A stretch of 64,000 nucleotides of DNA, from positions 62,001 through 126,000 of the forward strand of contig RXJQ01000022.1 of the NCBI GenBank assembly GCA_003963115.1, written 5' to 3'. This DNA comes from Burkholderiales bacterium. Lineage in GTDB: Bacteria > Pseudomonadota > Gammaproteobacteria > Burkholderiales > Burkholderiaceae_C. How positions within the stretch are numbered: the stretch's first letter is position 1; each line of letters begins with the position of its first letter. The notes below the pieces were generated by a model. The model was not told the origin of the DNA, searched no databases, and saw nothing but the letters and a program-made list of their open reading frames with translations. This document shows, piece after piece, positions 28,908 through 37,704 of this stretch. Made by a program: the position numbers and the translations under genes.

Positions 28908-29321
28908 TCAGCTGCCACGGTAGGTGGAATACGACCACGGGCTCACCAGCAAAGGCACGTGGTAGTGGGACTGCGCATCGGCGATACCGAAATCAAGCGG
29001 CACCTTGCCCAGAAAGGCGGGCTTGGGCAGCACCACGCCCTTGGCCCTGAAATAGCCCTCGACATCGAAGATGAGGCGGTAGCAGCCCGTCTTGAAATCG
29101 CTGCCTGAGAGCAAGGGCCGATCCAGGCGGCCATCCGCGTTGGTGACCACGCTGCGCAGCGACAACCAGCGGCCATCGCCGCAACCATCGGGCGAGGTCT
29201 CGCGCACATAAAGCTCCAGCTTCATGCCTTCGGCAGGCGTGCCATGAACGGTGTCCAGCACGTGGGTGGTCAGAAACCCGGTATGGGGTGTGGTGTCAGA
29301 AGAGGCTTGTTCTTGGCTCAT
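28908..29321 (-). CDS. uraH: 5-hydroxyisourate hydrolase (transthyretin-like)
   Basis: 137 residues from ATG 29321; the 349-residue track ORF includes non-genic upstream sequence. HIU-hydrolase hallmarks are LTTHVLDTVHGTPAEGM near the N-terminus, TNADGRLDRPLL in the middle, YHVPLLVSPWSYSTYRGS at the C-terminus (the family-defining YRGS), and FFRAKG-type strand residues (YFRAKGVVLPKPAFLGKVPLDFGI). It hydrolyses 5-hydroxyisourate to OHCU. It is the first gene of the leftward uraH-puuD pair, divergent from gntR with 97 bases between starts. Confidence 0.97.
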   Translation of the reverse strand: MSQEQASSDTTPHTGFLTTHVLDTVHGTPAEGMKLELYVRETSPDGCGDGRWLSLRSVVTNADGRLDRPLLSGSDFKTGCYRLIFDVEGYFRAKGVVLPKPAFLGKVPLDFGIADAQSHYHVPLLVSPWSYSTYRGS

Positions 29322-29398
29322 AGAGGGCTCCCGCTCGGGCGCTGGCACACAACCTTGATCGCTGCGTGCTTGTGTGCATGGCTTGCATGTGCGATCTG

Positions 29399-29414
29399 AA
29401 AGTGTATACACTTT
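29399..29414. promoter_or_regulatory. 16-bp perfect palindrome, probable GntR operator
   Basis: AAAGTGTATACACTTT is a perfect 16-bp palindrome between divergent uraH-puuD and gntR-puuE, ending four bases before the gntR ATG. Its position and the TGTATACA core fit a FadR/FCD-type GntR operator. Binding there would repress gntR itself and could affect uraH. A related site lies at the guaD/transporter junction. Confidence 0.65.
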
Positions 29415-29418
29415 AAAC

Positions 29419-30207
29419 ATGATGAGCGCTGCACGCAAGACATCTCCTTCCACTTCATACACAAGCAGTCGGCGTGCCCGCCTGCCGCGCGCCGATGCCA
29501 CCCTCATCTCCACGGCCGATGCACCAGATTCGACATCGGACGCCTCCAGCACCGAGCACATCGTGGCAGCCGTGACACGCGCCATCGTGGAGCATCGCCT
29601 GTTGCCAGGGGCCAAACTGGTGGAGCAGAGGCTGGGCGACCGGTTCGGCGTGTCTCGCACCGTGGTCAGGCAGGCACTGTTCCGGCTGTCTGAGCTGAAG
29701 CTGGTCAAGCTTGAGCCTGCGCGCGGGGCCTTCGTGGCCGCACCATCGGTCAAGGAAGCCCGCGAGGTCTTCGCCGTGCGCCGCATGGTGGAGGCACAGA
29801 TGCTGCGCGAGTTGATTGCCTGCATCAAGCCGGCCGACATCCGCGCACTCAAGGCCCACCTCAAGGCCGAGCGCGACGCCGTGACCCGCATCGACGTGCC
29901 CTCGCGCACCAAGCTGCTGTTTGACTTCCATGTGCGGCTGGCCGAGGTGCTGGGCAACCAGGTGCTGGTCGACCTCGTTCAAGAGCTGGTCTCGCGCTGC
30001 TCGCTGATCACGCTGATGTACCAGTCTGCCGATGACGCGCAGGCCTCGAATGCCGAACACATGCAGCTGCTCAAGGCCATTGAAGCACGCGACACCGATC
30101 TGGCCTTGCATCTGCTGGACGACCATCTCCAGACGGTGGAGCACCAACTGACCGAACAACCCCGCACGGCTGCCCCGCTCTTGAACGCGGCCCTGCCCAC
30201 GACCTGA
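29419..30207 (+). CDS. GntR-family (FCD) transcriptional regulator of the urate/allantoin genes
   Basis: 262 residues from ATG 29419 (or the next codon, also ATG). The track start at GTG 29374 would place the palindromic operator inside the gene. After a ~35-residue Ser/Arg-rich leader, the winged helix reads HIVAAVTRAIVEHRLLPGAKLVEQRLGDRFGVSRTVVRQALFRLSELKLVKLEPARGAFVAAPS. The FCD ligand domain follows (VFAVRRMVEAQMLRELI, FHVRLAEVLGNQVLVDLVQEL, EHMQLLKAIEARDTDLALHLLDDHL). It is the first gene of the rightward puuE operon (17-base gap) and is probably autoregulated. No ribosome site is visible, so the message may be leaderless or have a very short leader. Confidence 0.9.
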   Translation: MMSAARKTSPSTSYTSSRRARLPRADATLISTADAPDSTSDASSTEHIVAAVTRAIVEHRLLPGAKLVEQRLGDRFGVSRTVVRQALFRLSELKLVKLEPARGAFVAAPSVKEAREVFAVRRMVEAQMLRELIACIKPADIRALKAHLKAERDAVTRIDVPSRTKLLFDFHVRLAEVLGNQVLVDLVQELVSRCSLITLMYQSADDAQASNAEHMQLLKAIEARDTDLALHLLDDHLQTVEHQLTEQPRTAAPLLNAALPTT

Positions 30208-30224
30208 TTGACGTCACGCCTGTC

Positions 30225-31187
30225 ATGAACACCAGCACCACGCCCTACCCTCGCGACCTCATTGGCTACGGCCGCACGCCACCGCACGCCCAGTGGCCCG
30301 ATGGCGCGCGCATCGCCGTGCAGTTCGTGCTCAATTACGAAGAAGGCGGCGAGAACAGCGTGCTGCATGGCGATGCCGGCAGCGAGCAGTTCCTCAGCGA
30401 AATGTTCAACCCGGCCTCCTACCCGGACCGGCACCTGAGCATGGAGTCGATTTACGAATACGGTTCGCGCGTGGGTGTGTGGCGCATCCTGCGCGAGTTC
30501 GAAAAACGCGGCTGGCCCTTGACGATCTTTGGCGTCAGCATGGCCTTGCAGCGCCATCCTGATCTCACCAAAGCATTTGTCGAGTTGGGCCATGAGATCG
30601 CCTGTCACGGCTGGCGCTGGATCCACTACCAGAACCTGGACGAGGCCACCGAGCGCGAGCACTTGGCGCTGGCGATGCAGATCATCGAGGAGTTGACCGG
30701 TCAGCGTGCCCTGGGCTGGTACACCGGACGCGACAGCCCGAACACCCGCCGCCTGGTGGCCGACTATGGCGGCTTTGCCTATGACAGCGACTACTATGGC
30801 GACGACCTCCCTTTCTGGACCGAGGTACAGCGCACCGATGGCCAGACCGTGCCACACCTGATCGTGCCCTACACCCTCGACGTCAACGACATGCGCTTTG
30901 CCCTGCCTCAAGGCTATTCGCAAGGCGAGGACTTCTTCACCTACCTGCGCGATACCTTCGATCTGCTGTATGCCGAAGGCGACCCCCATGGCGACAACGA
31001 GCCCAAGATGATGAGCGTGGGCATGCATTGCCGCCTGCTGGGGCGCCCGGGCCGTTTCAAGGCCTTCCAGCGCTTTCTGGACCATGTGGCCAAGCACGAC
31101 AAGGTCTGGGTCTGCCGCCGTATTGACATCGCGCAGCACTGGCGCCAGGTACATCCTTACCAAGCCGCTCACCCGGCGTCGAACTGA
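30225..31187 (+). CDS. puuE: allantoinase PuuE (polysaccharide-deacetylase family)
   Basis: 320 residues. PuuE hallmarks are YPRDLIGYGRTPPHAQWPDGARIAVQFVLNYEEGGENSVLHGD, SMESIYEYGSRVGVWRIL, FGVSMALQRHP, GHEIACHGWRWIHYQ and GWYTGRDSPNTRRLVADYGGFAYDSDYYGDDLPFW. This is the metal-independent or weakly metal-dependent allantoinase family, unrelated to AllB. Opens the allantoin ring to allantoate. It sits between gntR and the uraD::allC fusion, forming the second half of the urate pathway. Confidence 0.96.
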   Translation: MNTSTTPYPRDLIGYGRTPPHAQWPDGARIAVQFVLNYEEGGENSVLHGDAGSEQFLSEMFNPASYPDRHLSMESIYEYGSRVGVWRILREFEKRGWPLTIFGVSMALQRHPDLTKAFVELGHEIACHGWRWIHYQNLDEATEREHLALAMQIIEELTGQRALGWYTGRDSPNTRRLVADYGGFAYDSDYYGDDLPFWTEVQRTDGQTVPHLIVPYTLDVNDMRFALPQGYSQGEDFFTYLRDTFDLLYAEGDPHGDNEPKMMSVGMHCRLLGRPGRFKAFQRFLDHVAKHDKVWVCRRIDIAQHWRQVHPYQAAHPASN

Positions 31188-31208
31188 AGCGTCCTGAAAG
31201 ACCCTGCC

Positions 31209-32990
31209 ATGAGCCTGACCCTGGACCGACTCAATGCAGCCTCAAGCGAGGGCTTCGTTGCCCTGCTCGATGGCGTCTACGAGCACTCACCGTGGATCGC
31301 CGAAGCGGCGGCTGCGGCCCGCCCTTTCAAGACCGTCACCCACCTCAAGCACGCGCTCGCGCAAGTGGTGAGACAAGCTGGCGCAGACCGTCAGAAGGCC
31401 TTGATCCGTGCTCACCCCGAGTTGGCAGGCAAGGCCGCGGTGGCCGGCCAGCTCACAGCCGAGTCCACCAGCGAGCAAAGCAAAGCCGGTCTCACGCATT
31501 GCACCGCCGATGAATTTGCCCGACTGCAGCAGCTCAATGCCGACTACAACACCCGGTTCGGCTGGCCTTTCATCCTTGCGGTGCGGGGCCCACGTGGACT
31601 GGGCCTGACACGCCAGCAGATCATTGAGACCTTCGCGCGCCGGCTGGACAACCCGGCCGACTTCGAACTGGCCGAATGCCTGCGCAACATCCACCGCATC
31701 GCCGAGATCCGCTTGAACGACAAGTTCGGCATCGAGCCCACACAAGGCAACCTGGTGTGGGACTGGGCCGAGCAACTCGCCGTGCACAGCGAACCCGAAT
31801 TCGCGGCACAAGGCCAGCTCACCGTGACCTACATGACCACGGCTCACCAGGCCTGCGCGGCGCAATTGCTCGTGTGGATGCGCGAATGCGGCTTCGATGA
31901 GATCAGTGTGGACGCCGTGGGCAACGTGGTCGGCATCTACCATGGCAGCGATCGCAGTGCGCCACGCCTGCTCACCGGCTCACACTACGACACCGTACGC
32001 AATGGCGGCAAGTACGATGGCCGGCTGGGCATCTTCGTGCCCATGGCCTGTGTGCGGGCCCTGCACCAGCAAGGCCGGCGCCTGAGGCACGGCATCGAGG
32101 TGGTCGGTTTCTCTGAAGAAGAGGGCCAGCGCTTCAAGGCCACCTTCCTCGGGTCGGGGCCCCTGGTGGGCGACTTCGACCCAGCCTGGCTCGACCAGCT
32201 CGATGCAGACGGCATCAGCCTGCGCCAGGCCATGCAGTCCGCAGGGCTGAGCGCCGACATGGCCGACATCCTCAAGCTCCAGCGCCAGGCCAAAGACTAT
32301 CTGGGCTTCGTTGAAGTCCACATCGAGCAAGGCCCCTGGCTGGACGAGATCGACCAGCCGCTGGGCGTGGTGACCGCCATCAATGGCAGCATGCGCTTTG
32401 CCGGCGAGGTCGTCGGCCTGGCCTCTCATGCGGGCACCACGCCCATGGATCGCCGCAAGGATGCCGCCGCAGCCGTGGCCGAGCTGGTCTTGTATGTGGA
32501 GCAACGCGCCGCCGCAGATGTCGCGTCAACACATGGCCCGTCGGTCGGTACCGTGGGTGTGCTGCACGTTCCCTCAGGCTCGATCAACGTGGTGCCAGGG
32601 CGCTGCCAGTTCACACTCGATCTGCGCGCGCCCGACGACGCACAGCGCGACGCCCTGGCCAAGGACGTGCAGCAAGCACTGGCCACCATCTGCGAGCGAC
32701 GTGGTCTGCGCTACAAGCTGGAGTTGAGCATGCAAGCCTCGGCCGCGCCATCTGATCCGGCCTGGCAGGCCCGTTGGGAAGCGGCAGTCAGCCATGTGGG
32801 GCTGCCCGTGTTCAAGCTGCCCAGCGGAGCCGGCCACGATGCCATGAAGCTCCACGAGCTGATGCCGCAGGCCATGCTCTTCGTGCGTGGCGGCAATGCG
32901 GGCATCAGCCACAACCCGCTTGAAACCATCACCAATGACGATGCACAGTTGTGCGTCGATGCCTTCACGCACCTGCTGGAGCAGCTATGA
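31209..32990 (+). CDS. fusion: OHCU decarboxylase (UraD) + M20 allantoate amidohydrolase (AllC-like)
   Basis: 593 residues in one uninterrupted frame. Residues ~1-170 are UraD: ALIRAHPELAGKAAV (catalytic His69), LNADYNTRFGWPFILAVRG, AEIRLNDKF. Residues ~185-590 are an M20 hydrolase of the AllC/ureidopropionase type: TGSHYDTVRNGGKYDGRLG (metal-binding His259, Asp261), FSEEEGQRF (Glu303-305), VEVHIEQGPWLD, GLASHAGTTPMDRRKDA, and a late SGAGHDAM. UraD makes S-allantoin from OHCU; the second half releases ammonia from allantoate. The next gene starts in its stop codon (ATGA). Confidence 0.93.
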   Translation: MSLTLDRLNAASSEGFVALLDGVYEHSPWIAEAAAAARPFKTVTHLKHALAQVVRQAGADRQKALIRAHPELAGKAAVAGQLTAESTSEQSKAGLTHCTADEFARLQQLNADYNTRFGWPFILAVRGPRGLGLTRQQIIETFARRLDNPADFELAECLRNIHRIAEIRLNDKFGIEPTQGNLVWDWAEQLAVHSEPEFAAQGQLTVTYMTTAHQACAAQLLVWMRECGFDEISVDAVGNVVGIYHGSDRSAPRLLTGSHYDTVRNGGKYDGRLGIFVPMACVRALHQQGRRLRHGIEVVGFSEEEGQRFKATFLGSGPLVGDFDPAWLDQLDADGISLRQAMQSAGLSADMADILKLQRQAKDYLGFVEVHIEQGPWLDEIDQPLGVVTAINGSMRFAGEVVGLASHAGTTPMDRRKDAAAAVAELVLYVEQRAAADVASTHGPSVGTVGVLHVPSGSINVVPGRCQFTLDLRAPDDAQRDALAKDVQQALATICERRGLRYKLELSMQASAAPSDPAWQARWEAAVSHVGLPVFKLPSGAGHDAMKLHELMPQAMLFVRGGNAGISHNPLETITNDDAQLCVDAFTHLLEQL

Positions 32991-34255
32991 GCACAGATGC
33001 ACGTGCCGACCTTGCCGACTTCTACGCCCAACTCGACCAGTGGGTCGATGCCCATTTCGACGAAGAAATTCGCTTCCTGCAAGCCATGGTGCAGGTTCCA
33101 ACCGACACGCCTCCCGGCAACAACGCACCCCACGCCCAGCGCACGGCCGAACTGGTACAAGCCTTTGGTTGGCAAGTTGAAGCCCATGCCGTGCCTGATG
33201 CCGAGGTCAAGGCCTATGGCTTGCAGAGCCTGACCAACCTCATCGTGCGCAGGCGCTTTGGACAAGGTGGTCGCGTGGTGGCGCTCAATGCGCATGGCGA
33301 CGTGGTCCCCCCTGGCGAAGGCTGGACGCACAACCCCTATGGCGGTGAAATCGAGGACGGCAAGCTTTACGGCCGCGCCGCCGCCGTGAGCAAGAGCGAC
33401 TTTGCCACCTTCAGCTTCGCCTTGAGGGCGCTCGAAGCCTTGAGCGCAGAGCACCCCGAGGCGGGCATCCACGGCGGTGTCGAGCTGCACTTCACCTATG
33501 ACGAGGAGTTCGGGGGCGAGCTGGGTCCAGGCTGGCTGCTCAAGCAGGGCCTCACCAAGCCTGACCTGCTGATCGCCGCCGGCTTCAGCTACGAGGTGGT
33601 CACTGCCCACAACGGCTGCCTGCAGATGGAGGTGACCGTGCATGGCCAGATGGCACACGCGGCCATCCCGCACACTGGCATCGATGCGCTGCAAGGCACT
33701 GTGAAGATCCTCAACGCGCTGTACGCCCTCAACACCGACTACCAGCGCATCACCTCACAGGTACCCGGCATCAAGCACCCGTACCTGAACGTGGGCCGCA
33801 TTGAAGGTGGCACCAACACCAATGTGGTCCCCGGCAAGGTCGTCTTCAAGCTGGACCGGCGCATGATCCCCGAGGAAGACCCCGTCACTGTGGAGGCCGA
33901 TATCCGCCGCGTCATCACCGAGGCCGCAGCCAGCTTCCCCGGCATCAAGGTCGACATCAAACGGCTGCTGCTGGCGCATTCGCTCAAGCCTCTGCCGGGC
34001 AACGCGCCCCTGGTCACAGCCTTGCAAAAACATGGTGAAGCGGTGTTCGGTGAGCCCATCCCCACCAGCGGCACGCCGCTCTACACCGATGTGCGGCTGT
34101 ACTGCGCCCAGGGCATCCCGGCCGTGATCTATGGCGCCGGGCCGCGCACGGTGTTCGAGTCCAACGCCAAGCGCGCTGACGAGCACCTGGTACTGGAAGA
34201 CCTGCGCCGTGCCACCAAGGTGGTCGCCCGCACCCTGTGGGACATCTTGAGCTGA
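32987..34255 (+). CDS. M20-family metallohydrolase (ArgE/DapE-like), last gene of the allantoin operon
   Basis: 422 residues from ATG 32987, coupled to the previous stop (ATGA); the track start is 12 codons early. M20 features are VVALNAHGDVVPPGEGWTHNPYGGEIEDGKLYGRAAAVSKSD (metal ligand HxD), LHFTYDEEFGGELGP (catalytic Glu pair), GQMAHAAIPHTGIDALQG in the dimerisation domain, and GTPLYTDVRLY. In classical ArgE/DapE the 'GRG..D.KG' reads GRGAxDMKG; here it is GRAAAVSKSD, a divergent ligand loop. Operon position suggests a role after allantoate, for example on ureidoglycine or ureidoglycolate, but this is inference. Confidence 0.75.
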   Translation: MSTDARADLADFYAQLDQWVDAHFDEEIRFLQAMVQVPTDTPPGNNAPHAQRTAELVQAFGWQVEAHAVPDAEVKAYGLQSLTNLIVRRRFGQGGRVVALNAHGDVVPPGEGWTHNPYGGEIEDGKLYGRAAAVSKSDFATFSFALRALEALSAEHPEAGIHGGVELHFTYDEEFGGELGPGWLLKQGLTKPDLLIAAGFSYEVVTAHNGCLQMEVTVHGQMAHAAIPHTGIDALQGTVKILNALYALNTDYQRITSQVPGIKHPYLNVGRIEGGTNTNVVPGKVVFKLDRRMIPEEDPVTVEADIRRVITEAAASFPGIKVDIKRLLLAHSLKPLPGNAPLVTALQKHGEAVFGEPIPTSGTPLYTDVRLYCAQGIPAVIYGAGPRTVFESNAKRADEHLVLEDLRRATKVVARTLWDILS

Positions 34256-34261
34256 AGCCCG

Positions 34262-36190
34262 GTGACATACAGACCCGATGTAGACGGACTGCGCGCCATC
34301 GCGGTGCTTTCAGTCCTGGGTTTTCATGCCTTTCCCCAGTTCATGCCCGGCGGCTTCGTGGGCGTGGACATCTTCTTCGTGATTTCAGGCTTTCTGATTT
34401 CACGCCTCATTTTCGAGGACCTGGACAACCATGCCTTCAGCGTCCTGGCCTTCTACCAAAGGCGCATCCGGCGGATCTTGCCCGCGCTGTTGGTGGTCAT
34501 GCTCTCCAACATCATCGCAGGTTGGTTCATCCTTTTCCCCGACGAGTACGCGCAACTTGCGCAACATGTGGCGGCCGCCGCCGCCTTCGTCCTGAACTTC
34601 AGCCTTTGGCGAGAAAGCGGGTATTTCGACAACGCGGCGGAAACCAAACCCATGCTCCACCTTTGGAGCCTGGCGGTGGAAGAGCAGTTCTACCTCCTTT
34701 GGCCTCTGTGGCTTGCGGCATGGGGCAAGAAGCGGGCAAACATACCCTACGCGATCCTGGGCGTGGGACTGCTGTCCTGGTGCTGCAACATCTACCTGTC
34801 CAGCAAAAGCCCAAGCGCGGCGTTCTATCTGCCCATCACCCGCTTTTGGGAACTCATGGTGGGGGCCGCTGGTGCTTACCTGGCCTCGATCAAGCGCGCT
34901 CCTTTTGGCCGGCATCCCAACCTCCAGAGCGTGGCGGGCGCCCTGCTCATCGTATGGGGCTTTCTGCTGATCAACCGCCACAGCGCCTTCCCCGGATACT
35001 GGGCCTTGCTGCCAACAGGTGGCGCCTTTTTGATCATCAATGCGGGTGAACAGGCATCGGTCAACAGGATCCTGCTGGCCAGGGCCCCTATTGTGGCCAT
35101 CGGCTTGATCAGCTACCCCTTGTATCTATGGCATTGGCCCTTGCTGACCTTTTTGAGAATCGGCACGAATGGCCAAGCCGGTCCTAACTTGATCCTGGCG
35201 AGCCTTCTACTGGCCTTTCTCCTGGCCTGGCTCAGCTACAGCCTGCTCGAAAAGAGAATCCGCGCGGCAAAGGGGCATCGCCATGTAGGCGCCTTGCTTG
35301 CGTCCTTGATGCTGGTCTTGCTGATATCCACCGTCATCAGCGTCCAGGCTGGCCTGCCGGATCGCGCCATCGCACGCAAGCTGGGCCATATCGGCGCTCA
35401 GGATGTGTTTGCCGGATCAAGGCACGCGGATGGCAGCTGCACCGAGTTGCTCCACCTTCCTTCACTGCCTGAAGAGATCTGCCTCACCAACTCACGCAAC
35501 CCCACATTGCTGATGGCCGGCGACAGCCACGCGATGGCGCTGTTTTCATCCATCTACGGAAAGAGCACGCAAGCAGAGGCTCTGCTGATTGCCGCACATG
35601 GCTGCGACCTCTACCCGGAGCTCACCTATGCCCCTAGCTACCAGAAGGACTGGGGCAGCAACTGCACGGCAGTCGCTCAGCGCATCATGGCGCTGACTCG
35701 GGCCCCGAACACCTTGAGGACCATCCTGCTGGTCAACCACTACCCACCCTTGGATGAAGGCGTCTCGCCCTACAGATTGGGCAACGATCAGTTGAACAGG
35801 CGTCAGGCCTTTCTCAGTGGCCTGCCTCCCTTGATTCGGGCCGCTCGACAAGCGGGCAAGAAAGTCGTCTTTCTGGTGGATGTACCCTTCCTGAAGCAAG
35901 ACCCCAAGAACTGCGTCCAAAGGCTGCCGTTTGTCGAAGCAAGAGACTGCCGGTACACCTTGAGCGAGCACCAGCAGTTGCGGCTCGAATACCTTCAGCA
36001 GGTTCGCCATCTACAGGCCCTGTATCCCGACCTGATCGTGTATGACCCCACCCCTCTCTTTTGCACTGGGCAGCTGTGCCTGGACCAAAAAGACGGCCAA
36101 CAGCTCTACAACGACGCCAACCACATCAGCGCCTATGCATCGAAGATGGTGTTGAACCAGATGCGCGCAGACCATGTTCTCGACTTTTAG
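34262..36190 (+). CDS. acyltransferase-3 / SGNH hydrolase two-domain membrane protein (OafA/YrhL type)
   Basis: 642 residues from GTG 34262, six bases after the M20 gene. The N-terminal acyltransferase-3 domain starts YRPDVDGLRAIAVLSVLGFHAFPQFMPGGFVGVDIFFVISGFLIS (active-site His in LGFHAF) and has about ten membrane segments to ~residue 365. The C-terminal extracytoplasmic SGNH domain has MAGDSHAMALF (nucleophile Ser) and NDANHIS (Asp/His). Such proteins O-acetylate lipopolysaccharide, exopolysaccharide or peptidoglycan-linked glycans. It reads as more A+T-rich than the purine genes before it, so it need not belong to that operon functionally. Confidence 0.92.
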   Translation: MTYRPDVDGLRAIAVLSVLGFHAFPQFMPGGFVGVDIFFVISGFLISRLIFEDLDNHAFSVLAFYQRRIRRILPALLVVMLSNIIAGWFILFPDEYAQLAQHVAAAAAFVLNFSLWRESGYFDNAAETKPMLHLWSLAVEEQFYLLWPLWLAAWGKKRANIPYAILGVGLLSWCCNIYLSSKSPSAAFYLPITRFWELMVGAAGAYLASIKRAPFGRHPNLQSVAGALLIVWGFLLINRHSAFPGYWALLPTGGAFLIINAGEQASVNRILLARAPIVAIGLISYPLYLWHWPLLTFLRIGTNGQAGPNLILASLLLAFLLAWLSYSLLEKRIRAAKGHRHVGALLASLMLVLLISTVISVQAGLPDRAIARKLGHIGAQDVFAGSRHADGSCTELLHLPSLPEEICLTNSRNPTLLMAGDSHAMALFSSIYGKSTQAEALLIAAHGCDLYPELTYAPSYQKDWGSNCTAVAQRIMALTRAPNTLRTILLVNHYPPLDEGVSPYRLGNDQLNRRQAFLSGLPPLIRAARQAGKKVVFLVDVPFLKQDPKNCVQRLPFVEARDCRYTLSEHQQLRLEYLQQVRHLQALYPDLIVYDPTPLFCTGQLCLDQKDGQQLYNDANHISAYASKMVLNQMRADHVLDF

Positions 36191-36277
36191 CGACCGCCGT
36201 GCATGTCGCGCTTCTCATTTCAGCGATTCCACATCGGTCCAAAGGTGCGCAGGCAGGATTGCGCGACAAGCGCGCTT

Positions 36278-37636
36278 CTAGTTCGTGGGCGACTTCCAGC
36301 CATCTGTCAGCGTATTCAAAAAGGTCACGATGTCGCGCACTTCTGCTTCGGTTAGCCTGGGGCGATCGCCAGGACTTGCCCCAAACGGCGCACTCACGTT
36401 GACATTGCCATGGTAGCGAGCAGGCAAATCATCAAATTTTCGCACTTTGCCTCGCGTGTCCTTCGGATACCAGCGCTCGGGCTGACTGTCTCGCGTGGCA
36501 TAGAAGCGGACAACCTGCTCCAGGCTGTGAAATACACCGTTATGAAAGAATGCACGTCGGGTGGCCACGTTGCGCAGCGTCGGTGTCTTGAAGAGACCGC
36601 ACCAATCATCGTGCTCGGAACGATTGAATCGACCGTTGGCACACAAGCCTAGATCAAAGTATTTTGGGTCGCCATTTGCCCGAATGGCACGATTACGCGG
36701 CACGCCCAGCGCAGAATACGCTGAATCGGTGAAACGAGGTAAACCGCCACTGGATGTCAGCGAGCTGGTGTGACAACTCGCGCAGTTGCCCTTATTGGGC
36801 GCATTGAACAAGGTCAAGCCCCGCATTTCGGCGGGACTCAATGTAGCTTGATGACGCATAAAAGCATCGTACTTGCTGGAGAAGGGGTAAAACTCGTTTT
36901 CGCTTTGTTGATAAACCTCCAAAGCTGAAGCGAGCCAAGATACGACGCGTGCGGGGTCATCGAAAACACGCTCACCGGGACCACTGAACGCCGCCTCGAA
37001 GTCGGCGGCGTAGGCGGAGTGCATAACCCGTCTGGCCAGATCAGCAGGGGATGCATTGGCCATCTCGTTGTGCGCAAACAGTGGAATCAACGCCTGTTCA
37101 TGGGGCGTGTCGGCACGGCCGGACCACGTCAATCCACCAGTCGGCCCGCCATCCTCACCGTGACCATCTTCATCATCAATGAAATGCGCGGTGAACGGAA
37201 CTGTTGTGACCAGATAGCGCAGCGTGGGTACGGCTCGCATACCGGCCTGATCAAGGTGCGCTCCCCCATGCTGCACAGACAAAGCATTGGCCGGGCCAAA
37301 GCCATGCGCAGGGTCGTGACAAGAAGCGCAAGCCTGCCGCCCAGACGCAGACAGGCCAGCATCGAAGAAGATGCGACGCCCCAAATCCGTCATCTGCTGA
37401 ACCGTCGGCCAACTTCCAAATACGCGCGGACCATAACCAGGAAGCCGCCCTGGTGATGAAGGTACAGCCGATGAAGCGGGCCTATCCACATGGGCCACCT
37501 GCGCCATTTCCGCGCTGGTAGGTGTGGATGCAGGCAGCGGAACTGCCGAGCCGTTACACCAGGCAACGGTCGGTACTGCAATACAGCCGATCAGGCATAC
37601 CAAGCCTGTCAAGCGGTGGAAAGCCAATTTGAGCAC
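36278..37636 (-). CDS. di-haem cytochrome c peroxidase (CcpA/MauG-like)
   Basis: 452 residues from GTG 37636, with no obvious ribosome site, so the start is uncertain. It has an N-terminal hydrophobic signal segment (GLVCLIGCIAVPTVAWC), a ~60-residue linker, LGRRIFFDAGLSASGRQACASCHDPAHGFG (haem 1), and a second CASCH in KGNCASCHTSSLTS (haem 2). FKTPTLRNVATRRAFFHNGVFHSLEQVVRFY is also diagnostic. Periplasmic reduction of H2O2 or oxidation of a protein partner is expected. It is the last of three leftward genes with the PEP-CTERM and phosphoesterase genes. Confidence 0.93.
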   Translation of the reverse strand: MLKLAFHRLTGLVCLIGCIAVPTVAWCNGSAVPLPASTPTSAEMAQVAHVDRPASSAVPSSPGRLPGYGPRVFGSWPTVQQMTDLGRRIFFDAGLSASGRQACASCHDPAHGFGPANALSVQHGGAHLDQAGMRAVPTLRYLVTTVPFTAHFIDDEDGHGEDGGPTGGLTWSGRADTPHEQALIPLFAHNEMANASPADLARRVMHSAYAADFEAAFSGPGERVFDDPARVVSWLASALEVYQQSENEFYPFSSKYDAFMRHQATLSPAEMRGLTLFNAPNKGNCASCHTSSLTSSGGLPRFTDSAYSALGVPRNRAIRANGDPKYFDLGLCANGRFNRSEHDDWCGLFKTPTLRNVATRRAFFHNGVFHSLEQVVRFYATRDSQPERWYPKDTRGKVRKFDDLPARYHGNVNVSAPFGASPGDRPRLTEAEVRDIVTFLNTLTDGWKSPTN

Positions 37637-37704
37637 CAGTAAAACAGCGCGCCGCCTTGATCGACGACGCGCTCGTAAATGCTTGCTAACTCAGATCGAG
37701 TCGA

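Noticed and set aside
28908-29957. 349-residue UraH with a long N-terminal domain
   Set aside because: The extension is antisense to the gntR gene; UraH proper begins at ATG 29321 and has the normal size.
36261-36275. GCGCG-ACAAG-CGCGC hairpin between the acyltransferase and peroxidase genes as a bidirectional terminator
   Set aside because: Only 5-bp arms and no real T-run on either strand; such a repeat is expected by chance in GC-rich DNA.
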